From Candidatus Glassiibacteriota bacterium (lineage in GTDB: Bacteria > Gemmatimonadota > Glassbacteria > GWA2-58-10): a DNA stretch of 10,083 nucleotides. The notes under the pieces are model-generated. The model ran no database searches. It was not told where the DNA came from and was given only the letters and a program-made list of their open reading frames with translations. A program made the translations under genes and the position numbers. Positions 1 to 6,630 of the stretch are shown here, piece by piece. The stretch covers positions 1 through 10,083 of the forward strand of contig JAFGTO010000306.1 in assembly GCA_016934095.1 (NCBI GenBank). The letters are read 5' to 3'. Every line of letters starts with the position of its first letter. The stretch's first letter is position 1.

Positions 1-1163
1 AGCACCTTGCCGCCGAAGTCCTCCACCACCAGGTCGTGCTTGGTAAGCGCCTGCTTCACCTTGGTAGGATTGGCCGCAGGCAGATCGATCTTGTTGACCG
101 CCACAATGATCGGCACCCCCGCGGCCCGGGCATGGTTGATCGCCTCCAGCGTCTGCGGCTGCACCGAATCATCGGCGGCAACGACCAGGATCACGATATC
201 GGTCACCTGGGCTCCGCGGGCGCGCATCGAAGTAAAAGCCTCGTGGCCGGGAGTGTCCAGAAAACAGACCATGCCCCCGGGAGTGGAGACCTTGTAGGCG
301 CCGATATGCTGAGTTATTCCGCCTGACTCGCCGGAGATCACGTTGGTCTTGCGGATGTAATCGAGCAGGGTGGTCTTGCCGTGGTCGACATGACCCATGA
401 CCGTGACTATCGGGGCGCGGGGCCGGACATCGCTCTGCTTCTCGCCCTGCTCGTCCTCTCTCTGCTCCAGCAGCTCATACCCGTACTCTTCATCCAGCAC
501 CGCCTGGAAACCGAACTCCTCGCAAATCAGGCTGATCGTCTCGAAATCGAGCCGCTGGTTAACAGTTACCATCAGCCCCAGGTCGATACAGGTGCTGATC
601 AGCTTGTTCGAGGTAACTCCTATCAGGTCGCTCAGCTCGGCCAGCGAGATAAACTCCATGACCTTGACCTGGTTCTTGACTTCCTGCTCCTCGGCAACAG
701 CCTCGCTGACCATAACCCGCCTGCGCTTTTTCTTTTTGACTCCTGACTCCATCTTGGCCAGGGTGCGGCGGATGTTCTCGGCGATCACCTTCTGGCTGGC
801 CTGTTTCTTTTTCTTCTTTTTCTTTTTCTTGCTCCAGGTTTTGGGTGCGCCTTCCTCGCCCCAGACTTTTTCCTCCCACTGCTGACGTTTTCCCACGGCC
901 TTAACCCGCAGGATTTCCTTCCGGGCTCCTGCAGGCGCCGCTTTGGTTTTGGTCGCACCGAACTTCTTTTTCTTGATCTCGTCCTTGCGGCGTACTGCAG
1001 CCTTCTCCTGGGCGAACTTCTTGGAGATCAGCTCCACGGTCTCCGAATCGATCGTGCTCATGTGGCTGTTGACCGGGCGGCCGATCTCTTCGAGCAGCTT
1101 TACCAATGCCTCGCTCGAGATATCGTATTCTTTCGCCACCTGGTATACACGAAAACCTACCAA
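1..1163 (-). CDS. infB: Translation initiation factor IF-2 (5' part, runs off window)
   Basis: IF2 is the GTPase that places initiator tRNA on the 30S subunit and promotes 50S joining. The first 387 codons are present; the end lies left of base 1. A first IF2_N module opens the protein (FRVYQVAKEYDI, about residues 4-15). A Lys-rich linker follows, with nine lysines in a row at 112-120 and a second basic patch KKKKRRR. A second IF2_N module covers about 169-222. The G domain then shows G1 GHVDHGKT (257-264), G2 region GGITQHIGAY, G3 DTPGH (303-307) and G4 NKID (357-360). I chose the TTG at 1163: a GGAGG lies 4 nt upstream and no other in-frame start fits the N-terminal motif. The G domain begins near residue 250, so the N-terminus is fairly short. 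It follows nusA after 170 bp, the usual order. Identity is certain; the rare TTG start is likely, not proven. Confidence 0.97.
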   Translation of the reverse strand, partial: MVGFRVYQVAKEYDISSEALVKLLEEIGRPVNSHMSTIDSETVELISKKFAQEKAAVRRKDEIKKKKFGATKTKAAPAGARKEILRVKAVGKRQQWEEKVWGEEGAPKTWSKKKKKKKKKQASQKVIAENIRRTLAKMESGVKKKKRRRVMVSEAVAEEQEVKNQVKVMEFISLAELSDLIGVTSNKLISTCIDLGLMVTVNQRLDFETISLICEEFGFQAVLDEEYGYELLEQREDEQGEKQSDVRPRAPIVTVMGHVDHGKTTLLDYIRKTNVISGESGGITQHIGAYKVSTPGGMVCFLDTPGHEAFTSMRARGAQVTDIVILVVAADDSVQPQTLEAINHARAAGVPIIVAVNKIDLPAANPTKVKQALTKHDLVVEDFGGKV

Positions 1164-1237
1164 AGTACCTCCACCGCAACAGCAGTCCGCCGGCGGATGC
1201 CGCAGGACTGAAATGTTTTTTTCAACGGCCCTCTACA

Positions 1238-1265
1238 ATTATAATCTACTAACATATCAGTTTAA
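1238..1265 (-). promoter_or_regulatory. Candidate internal promoter upstream of infB
   Basis: On the minus strand a perfect TATAAT -10 (1238-1243) sits 16 bp from a weak -35, TTAAAC (1260-1265). The start would fall near 1231, leaving a leader of about 68 nt. That leader contains a possible hairpin with arms AGTCC/GGACT (1184-1188 and 1205-1209) just before the infB ribosome binding site. The region between the boxes contains a motif also found upstream of nusA. No convincing terminator separates nusA from infB, so this would add to read-through rather than replace it. The call rests on consensus matching only. Confidence 0.4.
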
Positions 1266-1333
1266 CACGAGTTTGTAAACAATTTCGCGTTTCCCGCCCG
1301 GAAGTGCGGAGATTTCTCCCTTTTCAGCTCCCC

Positions 1334-2839
1334 TCAACCTTCATCCTCCTCTTCATCTTCTTCCTCGGCGTAATGCTCGACAAGGTAATCCACAATCTCC
1401 TTGATCTTGGCGCTGGTCTTCTTGCCGACTCCCGGCACGCGGCAAAGCTCGTCCTCGCCGGCCAGCACCAGCTGATAGAAGGTGCTGTAGCCGCCCTCGC
1501 TCAGTTTTTTACGCATTGCCGGGGTAATCGCCTCGATCAGGGAGATCGGGAAATCTTCCACCGGCAGCTCGTCAAGAATGTTGCGCTGGGTCTCATTAAT
1601 CCCCTCGGGATATTCAGTCTCCTCGTATTCTTCCTCGGCTTCATCCTCTCCGGCTTTCCCGGCGGCCACCGGTTTAGGAGTCTTACCGGCTGCTGCAGGC
1701 TCGGCCTTCCGGAGGCCTTTCTCCACCGGGACAGCCTCGGCAGGCTTTTCCTGCACCGCTGAGGTGCCACCGAAAACGCCGGTAAGCAGTTCATCTCTCT
1801 TGGCCAGGAAATCTTTCTTCTGAACTATCTCGATTTTCCAGCCGGTGAGTCTCGAGGCCAGGCGGACATTCTGGCCGTTCTTGCCGATAGCCAGGGAAAG
1901 CTGGTCCTCGTCTATCACCACCGTGACTGTCTGCTCCTCGCGGTCCACGGTCGTCTTATAGATCTTGGCCGGGTTCAGGGCCGAGCGCACGTACTCCTGG
2001 GGGTCATCGCTGGATGGGATAATGTCGATCCGCTCTCCGCCCATCTCGTTGACAACCGCCTGGACACGGCTGCCCTTGAGCCCTACGCAGGCACCCACGG
2101 CATCGATGTGCTCATCGTGTGAAACCACCGCTATCTTCGACCGGCTGCCCGCTTCCCTGACTACTCCCTTGATTTCGATAATCCCCTGGTAAATCTCGGG
2201 CACCTCGAGCTGGAACAACGCTTTCAGGAAGCTCTCATGGGTCCGGCTCAAGATAAGCTGCGGCCCCTTGGTGGTCTCCCGGATGTCGATCAGGCAGGCC
2301 CTGACCGGGTCGCCCTGCTTGAACCGGTCCTTGCGGTTGACCTCCTTCATCGGCATGATCGCCTCGGTTTGCCGGTTGAGGAAAATCACGTAGTTTCCAC
2401 GCTCGACCTGCTGTACAGTGCCGGAGAGAAGTTCTCCGATCTTTCCCGAGTATTCGGCGCGGATCTTGTCGCGCTCGGCCTCGCGGATCCGCTGGATCAC
2501 CACCTGCTTGGCTGCCTGGATGGCATTGCGGCCGAACTCCGCGAACGGCACTTCCTGCCAGAGGATGTCTTCCGGTTTGATATCCTCCTGCTTCTCTCTG
2601 GCCTCGGCCAGGGAAACCTGTTCGCTGGGGTCGACTACCTCCTCGACCACTTCCCGGCCGACCTTAATGCTAATACCGCCCACCAACGGGTCTATCTTGA
2701 CATCTACTTCGCAATTGGGCCCGAATTTCTTGCGGACCGCCGCGACAAGCCCGGCCTCGATCATCTCCACCAATTCCTCTCGACCGATATTTTTTTCGCG
2801 GGCGATCTGGGCGAATGCATCCAGAATGGGATTAATCAT
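1334..2839 (-). CDS. nusA: Transcription termination/antitermination factor NusA
   Basis: NusA binds RNA polymerase and nascent RNA and modulates pausing, termination and antitermination. The 501-residue protein has the family order: N-terminal polymerase-binding domain (1-125), S1 domain (about 135-200), KH1 with loop VGLKGSR (252-258), KH2 with AIGKNGQN (317-324), a low-complexity Ala/Glu/Lys linker (about 355-415), and one C-terminal helix-hairpin-helix domain with VPGVGKKTSAKI (468-479). It ends in an acidic tail. The C-terminus carries one helical repeat module rather than the two (AR1, AR2) of E. coli NusA, which is common outside gammaproteobacteria. The ATG has a GGAG about 9 nt upstream. 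It lies between rimP (109 bp upstream) and infB (170 bp downstream). The sequence shows no frameshift or missing domain. Confidence 0.98.
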   Translation of the reverse strand: MINPILDAFAQIAREKNIGREELVEMIEAGLVAAVRKKFGPNCEVDVKIDPLVGGISIKVGREVVEEVVDPSEQVSLAEAREKQEDIKPEDILWQEVPFAEFGRNAIQAAKQVVIQRIREAERDKIRAEYSGKIGELLSGTVQQVERGNYVIFLNRQTEAIMPMKEVNRKDRFKQGDPVRACLIDIRETTKGPQLILSRTHESFLKALFQLEVPEIYQGIIEIKGVVREAGSRSKIAVVSHDEHIDAVGACVGLKGSRVQAVVNEMGGERIDIIPSSDDPQEYVRSALNPAKIYKTTVDREEQTVTVVIDEDQLSLAIGKNGQNVRLASRLTGWKIEIVQKKDFLAKRDELLTGVFGGTSAVQEKPAEAVPVEKGLRKAEPAAAGKTPKPVAAGKAGEDEAEEEYEETEYPEGINETQRNILDELPVEDFPISLIEAITPAMRKKLSEGGYSTFYQLVLAGEDELCRVPGVGKKTSAKIKEIVDYLVEHYAEEEDEEEDEG

Positions 2840-2862
2840 ACAATCGGCTCCGTAAGGGCTGA

Positions 2863-2889
2863 TAAATAATGCACTAACATGCTGTTAAA
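2863..2889 (-). promoter_or_regulatory. Candidate regulatory/promoter element upstream of nusA
   Basis: The minus strand carries ATGTTAGTGCATTAT (2866-2880), which matches ATGTTAGTAGATTAT upstream of infB (1241-1255) at 13 of 15 positions. A TTTAAC-like sequence precedes both. Read as a promoter, TTTAAC (2884-2889) and TATTTA (2863-2868) are 15 bp apart, a poor fit. It may therefore be a weak promoter or a protein-binding site. It ends about 24 nt before the nusA start codon. A short palindrome, TAACA-tgc-TGTTA (2875-2887), overlaps it. Confidence 0.3.
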
Positions 2890-2909
2890 AAGATATTAGG
2901 ACTCCACAC

Positions 2910-2929
2910 GGCAAGCCGCGGGGAATGCC
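2910..2929. repeat. GC-rich palindromic repeat, copy A
   Basis: GGCAAGCCGCGGGGAATGCC lies in the 109-bp rimP-nusA gap. It shares its core with copy C (3525-3543), differing at two positions over the first 19 bases. It would be transcribed in the leader between rimP and nusA. It looks like a half element: I see no GGATTGAA-type left end. Confidence 0.5.
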
Positions 2930-2948
2930 TCTTCGCTCGATCCGGTCG

Positions 2949-3410
2949 CTACCACTCATGCACCAGGTTGGCGCGTGAGACCGTCTCCAGGGGGATCTCG
3001 GCCAGCTGATTGTTTTCGACCTCGACAACGATGTTTTTCCCGTTGCTCATTCCCTGCAGGGTGCCGGTGAACTTCTTGCGGCCATCCAGCGGCCGGTGCA
3101 GCTTCACGCGCACCTTGCGGCCGGCGAACCGCTCGTAATCCGAGGGCTTGACCAGCGGACGCTCCAGCCCGGGGGATGAGACCTCGAGCACGTAGGGGCC
3201 GCCGCTGAACACCTGGTTCTCATCTATCAACGGATCGACCAGGCGGCTGGCCCGGCTGCAATCTTCCAGGGTCACACCGCCGGGCTTGTCTATAAAAAAC
3301 CGGGCCGTCCGCCTCCCTGCCGCTCCTGCCACCTCCACCAGCACCAACTCGTAGCCTTCACCGGACAACACCGGCTCACACAGCCTGAACAGAGTCTGCT
3401 CTGGATTCAT
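2949..3410 (-). CDS. rimP: Ribosome maturation factor RimP
   Basis: RimP binds the 30S subunit and is needed for its maturation. With the ATG at 3410 the protein has 153 residues, the normal family length. The N-terminal domain contains the conserved GVTLEDCSRASR stretch (about 45-56) and the family signature LEVSSPGLERPL (75-86). The C-terminal part (about 90-153) is the SH3-like beta-barrel region. A TTG at 3428 would add six residues but has no ribosome binding site, whereas AAGGG lies 7 nt before the ATG at 3410, so I prefer the ATG. It is the first gene of the rimP-nusA-infB cluster and follows a gene-free region with a promoter candidate. Nothing is odd in the coding sequence. Confidence 0.96.
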   Translation of the reverse strand: MNPEQTLFRLCEPVLSGEGYELVLVEVAGAAGRRTARFFIDKPGGVTLEDCSRASRLVDPLIDENQVFSGGPYVLEVSSPGLERPLVKPSDYERFAGRKVRVKLHRPLDGRKKFTGTLQGMSNGKNIVVEVENNQLAEIPLETVSRANLVHEW

Positions 3411-3436
3411 CCCTGCACCCTTGCCCAAACCAGGCC

Positions 3437-3477
3437 GGATTGAAGATTTCCCGCGGGCAAGCTCAAGGAAAATCTTC
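3437..3477. repeat. GC-rich palindromic repeat, copy B (left-end type)
   Basis: It begins with GGATTGAAG (3437-3445), then CCCGCGGGCAAGCT (3450-3463). It forms an 11-bp stem with one G-U pair on the minus-strand RNA: arms 3442-3452 and 3467-3477, 14-nt loop. It ends about 26 nt upstream of the rimP start region, so it would be a leader hairpin. Together with copy C it makes a 124-bp unit bounded by GGATTGAA and TTCAATCC. Copy D has the same left-end layout. Confidence 0.5.
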
Positions 3478-3508
3478 GATTGTCAAGGCATCTCTGATTT
3501 TTGCTATC

Positions 3509-3560
3509 CGCCCGCAATCCCGGCGGCAAGCTGCGGGGATTGCGTCCGGGCGTTCAATCC
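3509..3560. repeat. GC-rich palindromic repeat, copy C (right-end type)
   Basis: The core GGCAAGCTGCGGGGATTGC is at 3525-3543 and the right end GTTCAATCC at 3552-3560. The unit is a strong imperfect palindrome: CGCCCGCAATCCC (3509-3521) pairs with GGGATTGCG (3536-3544) and CGGGCG (3547-3552) across a small bulge. Copy A shares the core, and copy E shares CGGGGAgTGCG followed by GTTCAAT. Confidence 0.6.
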
Positions 3561-3582
3561 ACCCTTGACCGAAAATTAAACT

Positions 3583-3614
3583 GAATAAAGAAAGAGTGGG
3601 GTTTCCCCCACTCT
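3583..3614 (-). terminator. Intrinsic terminator after coaD (GAAA-loop hairpin)
   Basis: On the minus strand a perfect 9-bp stem, AGAGTGGGG/CCCCACTCT (3593-3601 and 3606-3614), encloses a GAAA tetraloop and is followed by TTCTTTATT. No T tract follows on the plus strand. It lies about 195 nt past the coaD stop, so it would end the recJ-rsmD-coaD transcript. A promoter candidate overlaps it at 3621-3649, so it could instead be the 5' end hairpin of the rimP transcript. Confidence 0.65.
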
Positions 3615-3620
3615 GAATGC

Positions 3621-3649
3621 AGTATAACTCAAAGATTGGCAAAAAGCAA
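3621..3649 (-). promoter_or_regulatory. Candidate promoter for rimP-nusA-infB
   Basis: On the minus strand TTGCTT (3644-3649) and TATACT (3621-3626, five of six consensus bases) are exactly 17 bp apart. The predicted start, near 3614, coincides with the first base of the hairpin at 3593-3614. The leader to rimP would be about 200 nt and include repeats B and C. A perfect TTGACA at 3481-3486 closer to rimP has no matching -10, so I prefer this site. Confidence 0.4.
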
Positions 3650-3808
3650 GGAAAACCGACCTTCAACACCTTAAAATACAAATAATTGGCTAGACCTCTG
3701 GAGAAAAACCGCCCTTCTCTGTGCCCCGGCCGGGTAAGCCGCACTGTCATTCACGGGCCGGACCGCATGGCCGCTCCCGGCGGGTTCAACGCGGAGAGCC
3801 CGGAAAAA

Positions 3809-4291
3809 TCAGGAGCCCAGTCGCTGGAGCAGGCGCCTCTCCACCGCCGGGGTGACCAGGTCCGACACTTTGCCGCCCAGAGAGGCCACCTCCTTGACCA
3901 GGCTGGAACTCAAATAGATATATTGCTGGTCCGGAGTAAGGAAAACCTCCTCGACTTCCGGGGCCATTTTCTTGTTCATCAGCGCCATCTGGAACTCGTA
4001 TTCGAAATCCGAGACCGCCCGCAAGCCGCGGAAAATGACCTGCGCCTTGATCCTCCGGGCATATTCGACCAGCAGCCCGTCGAAAACCTCCACCTCCAGG
4101 TCAAGGTTTCTCTCGGCCAGGGATTCCCGGATCATCTCCACCCGCTCCTCGGCGCTGAAAGTGTTCGACTTGTGGGAATTCAGGGTCACGGCGATCACCA
4201 GCCGGTCCACCAGCCTGAGGCTTCTCTGGACAATGTCCAGGTGGCCCAGGGTTATGGGGTCGAAAGTCCCCGGATATATCCCTGTTTTCAC
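3809..4291 (-). CDS. coaD: Phosphopantetheine adenylyltransferase
   Basis: CoaD transfers AMP from ATP to 4'-phosphopantetheine, giving dephospho-CoA, the fourth step of cytosolic coenzyme A synthesis. The protein has 160 residues, the usual length. Visible family motifs are YPGTFDP (6-12), the nucleotidyltransferase T-x-G-H as TLGH (14-17), the lysine in NSHKS (residue 41), RGLRAVSDFEYE (88-99) and the C-terminal YLSSSLVKEVA (126-136). In that last motif the usual Arg of SSTxVRE is Lys, a variant I regard as normal. The start is GTG, with AAAGGAAA a few bases upstream inside the 12-bp gap from rsmD. It is the last gene of the recJ-rsmD-coaD cluster. The rsmD-coaD pair is common in bacteria. 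Confidence 0.97.
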   Translation of the reverse strand: MKTGIYPGTFDPITLGHLDIVQRSLRLVDRLVIAVTLNSHKSNTFSAEERVEMIRESLAERNLDLEVEVFDGLLVEYARRIKAQVIFRGLRAVSDFEYEFQMALMNKKMAPEVEEVFLTPDQQYIYLSSSLVKEVASLGGKVSDLVTPAVERRLLQRLGS

Positions 4292-4303
4292 TTCGATTTC
4301 CTT

Positions 4304-4852
4304 TCAGTGCTCATCAGGAAGATAAATACTGTACGAGCTTTCGCCGAAATGTCCTGTTTTGGCCGCCGGGACCGCCTGGCCGGGAACCTCCGGCGGAGAT
4401 TTTGTCGGGTATTCGAGGATCAGGGTAGACCTGCCGAGCCGGCCTTCGAGCCAGCGCGAGAGGATCAGCTGCGCCGAATCTCCCTCGAACGGCGGGTCGG
4501 CGAAAACCAGGTCGAAAGAGCTTGCTTGCTCAAGATTTCCGAGAAAAGAAAAAACCTCGGCCTGCACGACCCGACACAGGCTTTCAGCGCTGAGGGCCAT
4601 GATATTTTTTTTCAGGACACCGATGGCTCCGCGTCCCTTATCGACAAAAGTCGCCCCGGCGGCGCCGCGGCTGAGAGCCTCGAGACCGAGTGCTCCGCTG
4701 CCGGCGAAAAGATCCAGTACCGTTGCCCTGCTGCAGGCCTGTCCCAGGGCGGAGAAAATCGATTCCTTCATCCTATCGCCCGTCGGCCGTACGCACCTGC
4801 CGGCTGGGACGGCAAGCCTGCGCCCACGGTACTTGCCGGCAATTATCCTCAT
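4304..4852 (-). CDS. rsmD: 16S rRNA (guanine966-N2)-methyltransferase RsmD
   Basis: RsmD methylates N2 of G966 in 16S rRNA on assembled 30S particles, using S-adenosylmethionine. The 182-residue sequence opens with the typical MRIIAGKYRGRRL and the RPTGDRMKES block (22-31). The SAM-binding loop is VLDLFAGSGALGLEALSRGA (45-64) and the catalytic motif IV is DPPF (119-122). Length and motif spacing match the family. Its ATG directly follows the recJ stop codon (TAAATG), which suggests translational coupling; an AAGG lies about 11 nt upstream within recJ. coaD follows after 12 bp. Nothing abnormal is seen. Confidence 0.96.
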   Translation of the reverse strand: MRIIAGKYRGRRLAVPAGRCVRPTGDRMKESIFSALGQACSRATVLDLFAGSGALGLEALSRGAAGATFVDKGRGAIGVLKKNIMALSAESLCRVVQAEVFSFLGNLEQASSFDLVFADPPFEGDSAQLILSRWLEGRLGRSTLILEYPTKSPPEVPGQAVPAAKTGHFGESSYSIYLPDEH

Positions 4853-6562
4853 TTATTCGGAAACCTTGATATCCTTTATCCTGGCCTGGAGGTTGCGCAT
4901 GTTGTTCCACTCGTTTTCTTCCAGCACAAAGGCCATGCTGATTTTCTCCCTGGTGGTATTGATCTCTTTCAGCTTGTCCGCCAGGCCGAAACCGATGGTG
5001 TCCAGCTGGTAGCCGTCCTTGCGCACCCTCATTTTCAGGTGGTTGTTGCCCACGACCTTCGGGTAGCCGACTACCGACAAGTCGTTGGCCACCAGCACGG
5101 GTTTGGGATTGCCCGGGCCGTAAGGCCGGAACTGGTCCATGCTTTCCAGCAGGGTCTTGTCTGCCTGACTGAGAGAGATTTCCAGGTCAACGGAGATTTC
5201 CGGTACCAGGTCCTCCGGCTCCAGCATGCTGGAGGCGGCTCGCTCGAACGCTTCGACAAATTCCTCGTAGTCTTCCCGGCGCAGCTGCAGACCGGCCGCG
5301 TACTTGTGGCCGCCGAAAACGTCAAGGCAATGCGCGCACTGCTTGAGGGCCTCGAAGAGATGGAAGTTCGAGATCGAACGGGCCGAGCCTTTCCCCTCAC
5401 CCTCCTCATCGAAAGAGATCAGCACGGTCGGACGGTAGTACTCCTCGACAATCCTCGAAGCCACTATCCCCAAAACTCCGGGATGCCAGTCCTCCGAAGA
5501 GAGGACAACCGTGCAGCGGCTGTCCAGGTCGAGATGGTAATTGATCTGCTGACGGGCTTCCAACAGGGTCTGGTTATCGACCTCTCGGCGGTAGCGGTTT
5601 TCCTTTTCCAGGATCTGGGCCAGCCGGCAGGCCTCGCCCATATCATCTGTCAGAAAGAGCTTAACCCCGCGGACGGCATCCCCCATGCGGCCGACCGCAT
5701 TGATCCGGGGAGCCATCGAAAATACCACCTGCCCGGAGCTCAGCGACTTGTTTTTCAAGCCGGAGGAATCGATCAGGGCCTGGATTCCAGGCTTACTCGA
5801 TGACCTCAGCTTCTCCAGGCCGAACTTGGCGAAAACCCTGTTCTCTCCCAGCAAGGGAACGATGTCGGCGATCGAGCCGACCGCCACCAGGTCGAGGTGC
5901 TCGAAAAGCGGTTCCACCTCGTACCCCAGTTTCATGCTCAGGCCCTGGCAGAGCTTGAACGCCACTCCGATCCCTGCGAGCTCTTTCTCCGGATAGTTGT
6001 CCCCGGCCTGCTTGGGGTTCAGAATCGCCACCGCTGCGGGCAGTTCTTCCGCCGCTTCGTGGTGGTCAGTGACGACCATCTCCAGGCCTATCGATTTCGC
6101 ATAATCGATAGCCTCGACTGCTGTTATCCCGCAATCTACGGTCACCACCAGGGAGGCGCCCATCTCGGCGACACTATCGATCGCCGCCGGCGAGAGGCCG
6201 TATCCCTGGACCATGCGGTGGGGGATATAGTAGCCGACATCTCCGCCGAGCTCGCGCAGGTAACGGACAATCAGCGAGATGGAGGTGATACCGTCAACAT
6301 CGTAGTCGCCGTAAATGACAATTTTTTCCCTATTAGCGAGGGCCCGGGCCAGGCGGTCTACGGCCGGTTCCATCCCTTTCATGATAAACGGGTCATGGAG
6401 ATGGTCGAGGCTGGGCTTGAGAAAGCGCTCGACCTGCTCGACATCCTGGAACCCGCGGTTAGACAATATCTGGCAGACCAGCGGGTGCAGCCCGAACTTT
6501 TCCTGAACCAGGCGTACTTTATCCGCGTCCATGACTTGTGGACTTACCCAGCGATACTGCAT
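4853..6562 (-). CDS. recJ: Single-stranded-DNA-specific exonuclease RecJ
   Basis: RecJ is a 5'-3' exonuclease for single-stranded DNA that acts in RecF-type recombination, base excision and mismatch repair. The 569 residues match the usual size. DHH domain motifs are YGDYDVDGITS (84-94), DCGI (143-146) and DHH (166-168), followed by GSIADIVPL (229-237) and PRINAVGRMG (285-294). The DHHA1 domain shows HPGVLGIVASR (360-370), GSARS (392-396) and GGHKYAAG (417-424). The C-terminal OB-fold region includes RPYGPGNPKPV. The metal-binding Asp and His residues expected of the family are present. The ATG is preceded by GAGGG at short spacing. It leads the recJ-rsmD-coaD cluster and lies about 70 bp after the rnpB 3' end. 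Confidence 0.97.
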   Translation of the reverse strand: MQYRWVSPQVMDADKVRLVQEKFGLHPLVCQILSNRGFQDVEQVERFLKPSLDHLHDPFIMKGMEPAVDRLARALANREKIVIYGDYDVDGITSISLIVRYLRELGGDVGYYIPHRMVQGYGLSPAAIDSVAEMGASLVVTVDCGITAVEAIDYAKSIGLEMVVTDHHEAAEELPAAVAILNPKQAGDNYPEKELAGIGVAFKLCQGLSMKLGYEVEPLFEHLDLVAVGSIADIVPLLGENRVFAKFGLEKLRSSSKPGIQALIDSSGLKNKSLSSGQVVFSMAPRINAVGRMGDAVRGVKLFLTDDMGEACRLAQILEKENRYRREVDNQTLLEARQQINYHLDLDSRCTVVLSSEDWHPGVLGIVASRIVEEYYRPTVLISFDEEGEGKGSARSISNFHLFEALKQCAHCLDVFGGHKYAAGLQLRREDYEEFVEAFERAASSMLEPEDLVPEISVDLEISLSQADKTLLESMDQFRPYGPGNPKPVLVANDLSVVGYPKVVGNNHLKMRVRKDGYQLDTIGFGLADKLKEINTTREKISMAFVLEENEWNNMRNLQARIKDIKVSE

Positions 6563-6590
6563 CAGCCCTCACTTTGTACTATATATTGTA

Positions 6591-6618
6591 AATATAATGA
6601 TATTTGCTACATGGGAAA
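6591..6618 (-). promoter_or_regulatory. Weak candidate promoter for recJ
   Basis: The short rnpB-recJ gap is AT-rich. On the minus strand TTTCCC (6613-6618) and TATATT (6591-6596) are 16 bp apart. The start would fall near 6584, giving a leader of about 22 nt. The -35 is poor. Read-through from rnpB is an alternative, since I see no strong terminator after rnpB. Confidence 0.25.
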
Positions 6619-6630
6619 GATAAGCTGAAG

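Larger units (their letters stand above)
3411..3808. other. Gene-free region between coaD and rimP
   Basis: This stretch of about 400 bp separates the recJ-rsmD-coaD cluster from the rimP cluster. It holds repeat copies B and C, a hairpin terminator and a promoter candidate, each listed separately. The part from 3650 to 3808, just after coaD, is GC-rich with small palindromes such as CCCGGCCGGG, but I see no gene or clear signal in it. An open frame of 95 codons (3463-3750, minus) crosses the hairpin, promoter and repeats and has no ribosome binding site. Confidence 0.6.

Noticed and set aside
2237..2869. 210-codon plus-strand open frame
   Set aside because: It is antisense to the 5' half of nusA, with no motif or supporting ribosome binding site.
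3481..3486. Perfect TTGACA on the minus strand near rimP
   Set aside because: No -10-like sequence occurs 15-19 bp downstream, so I did not call a promoter here.
3463..3750. 95-codon minus-strand frame between coaD and rimP
   Set aside because: It crosses the terminator hairpin, promoter candidate and repeat copies, has no ribosome binding site and resembles no family I know.
3767..3795. Possible sixth repeat copy with GTTCAAC after a GC-rich palindrome
   Set aside because: It lacks the GGCAAGC-GCGGGGA core, and the resemblance rests on seven bases.
3686..5803. 705-codon open frame on the plus strand
   Set aside because: It runs antisense across coaD, rsmD and recJ, all clear family members. 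It shows no recognisable motif and crosses gene boundaries; long mirror frames are common in GC-rich genes.
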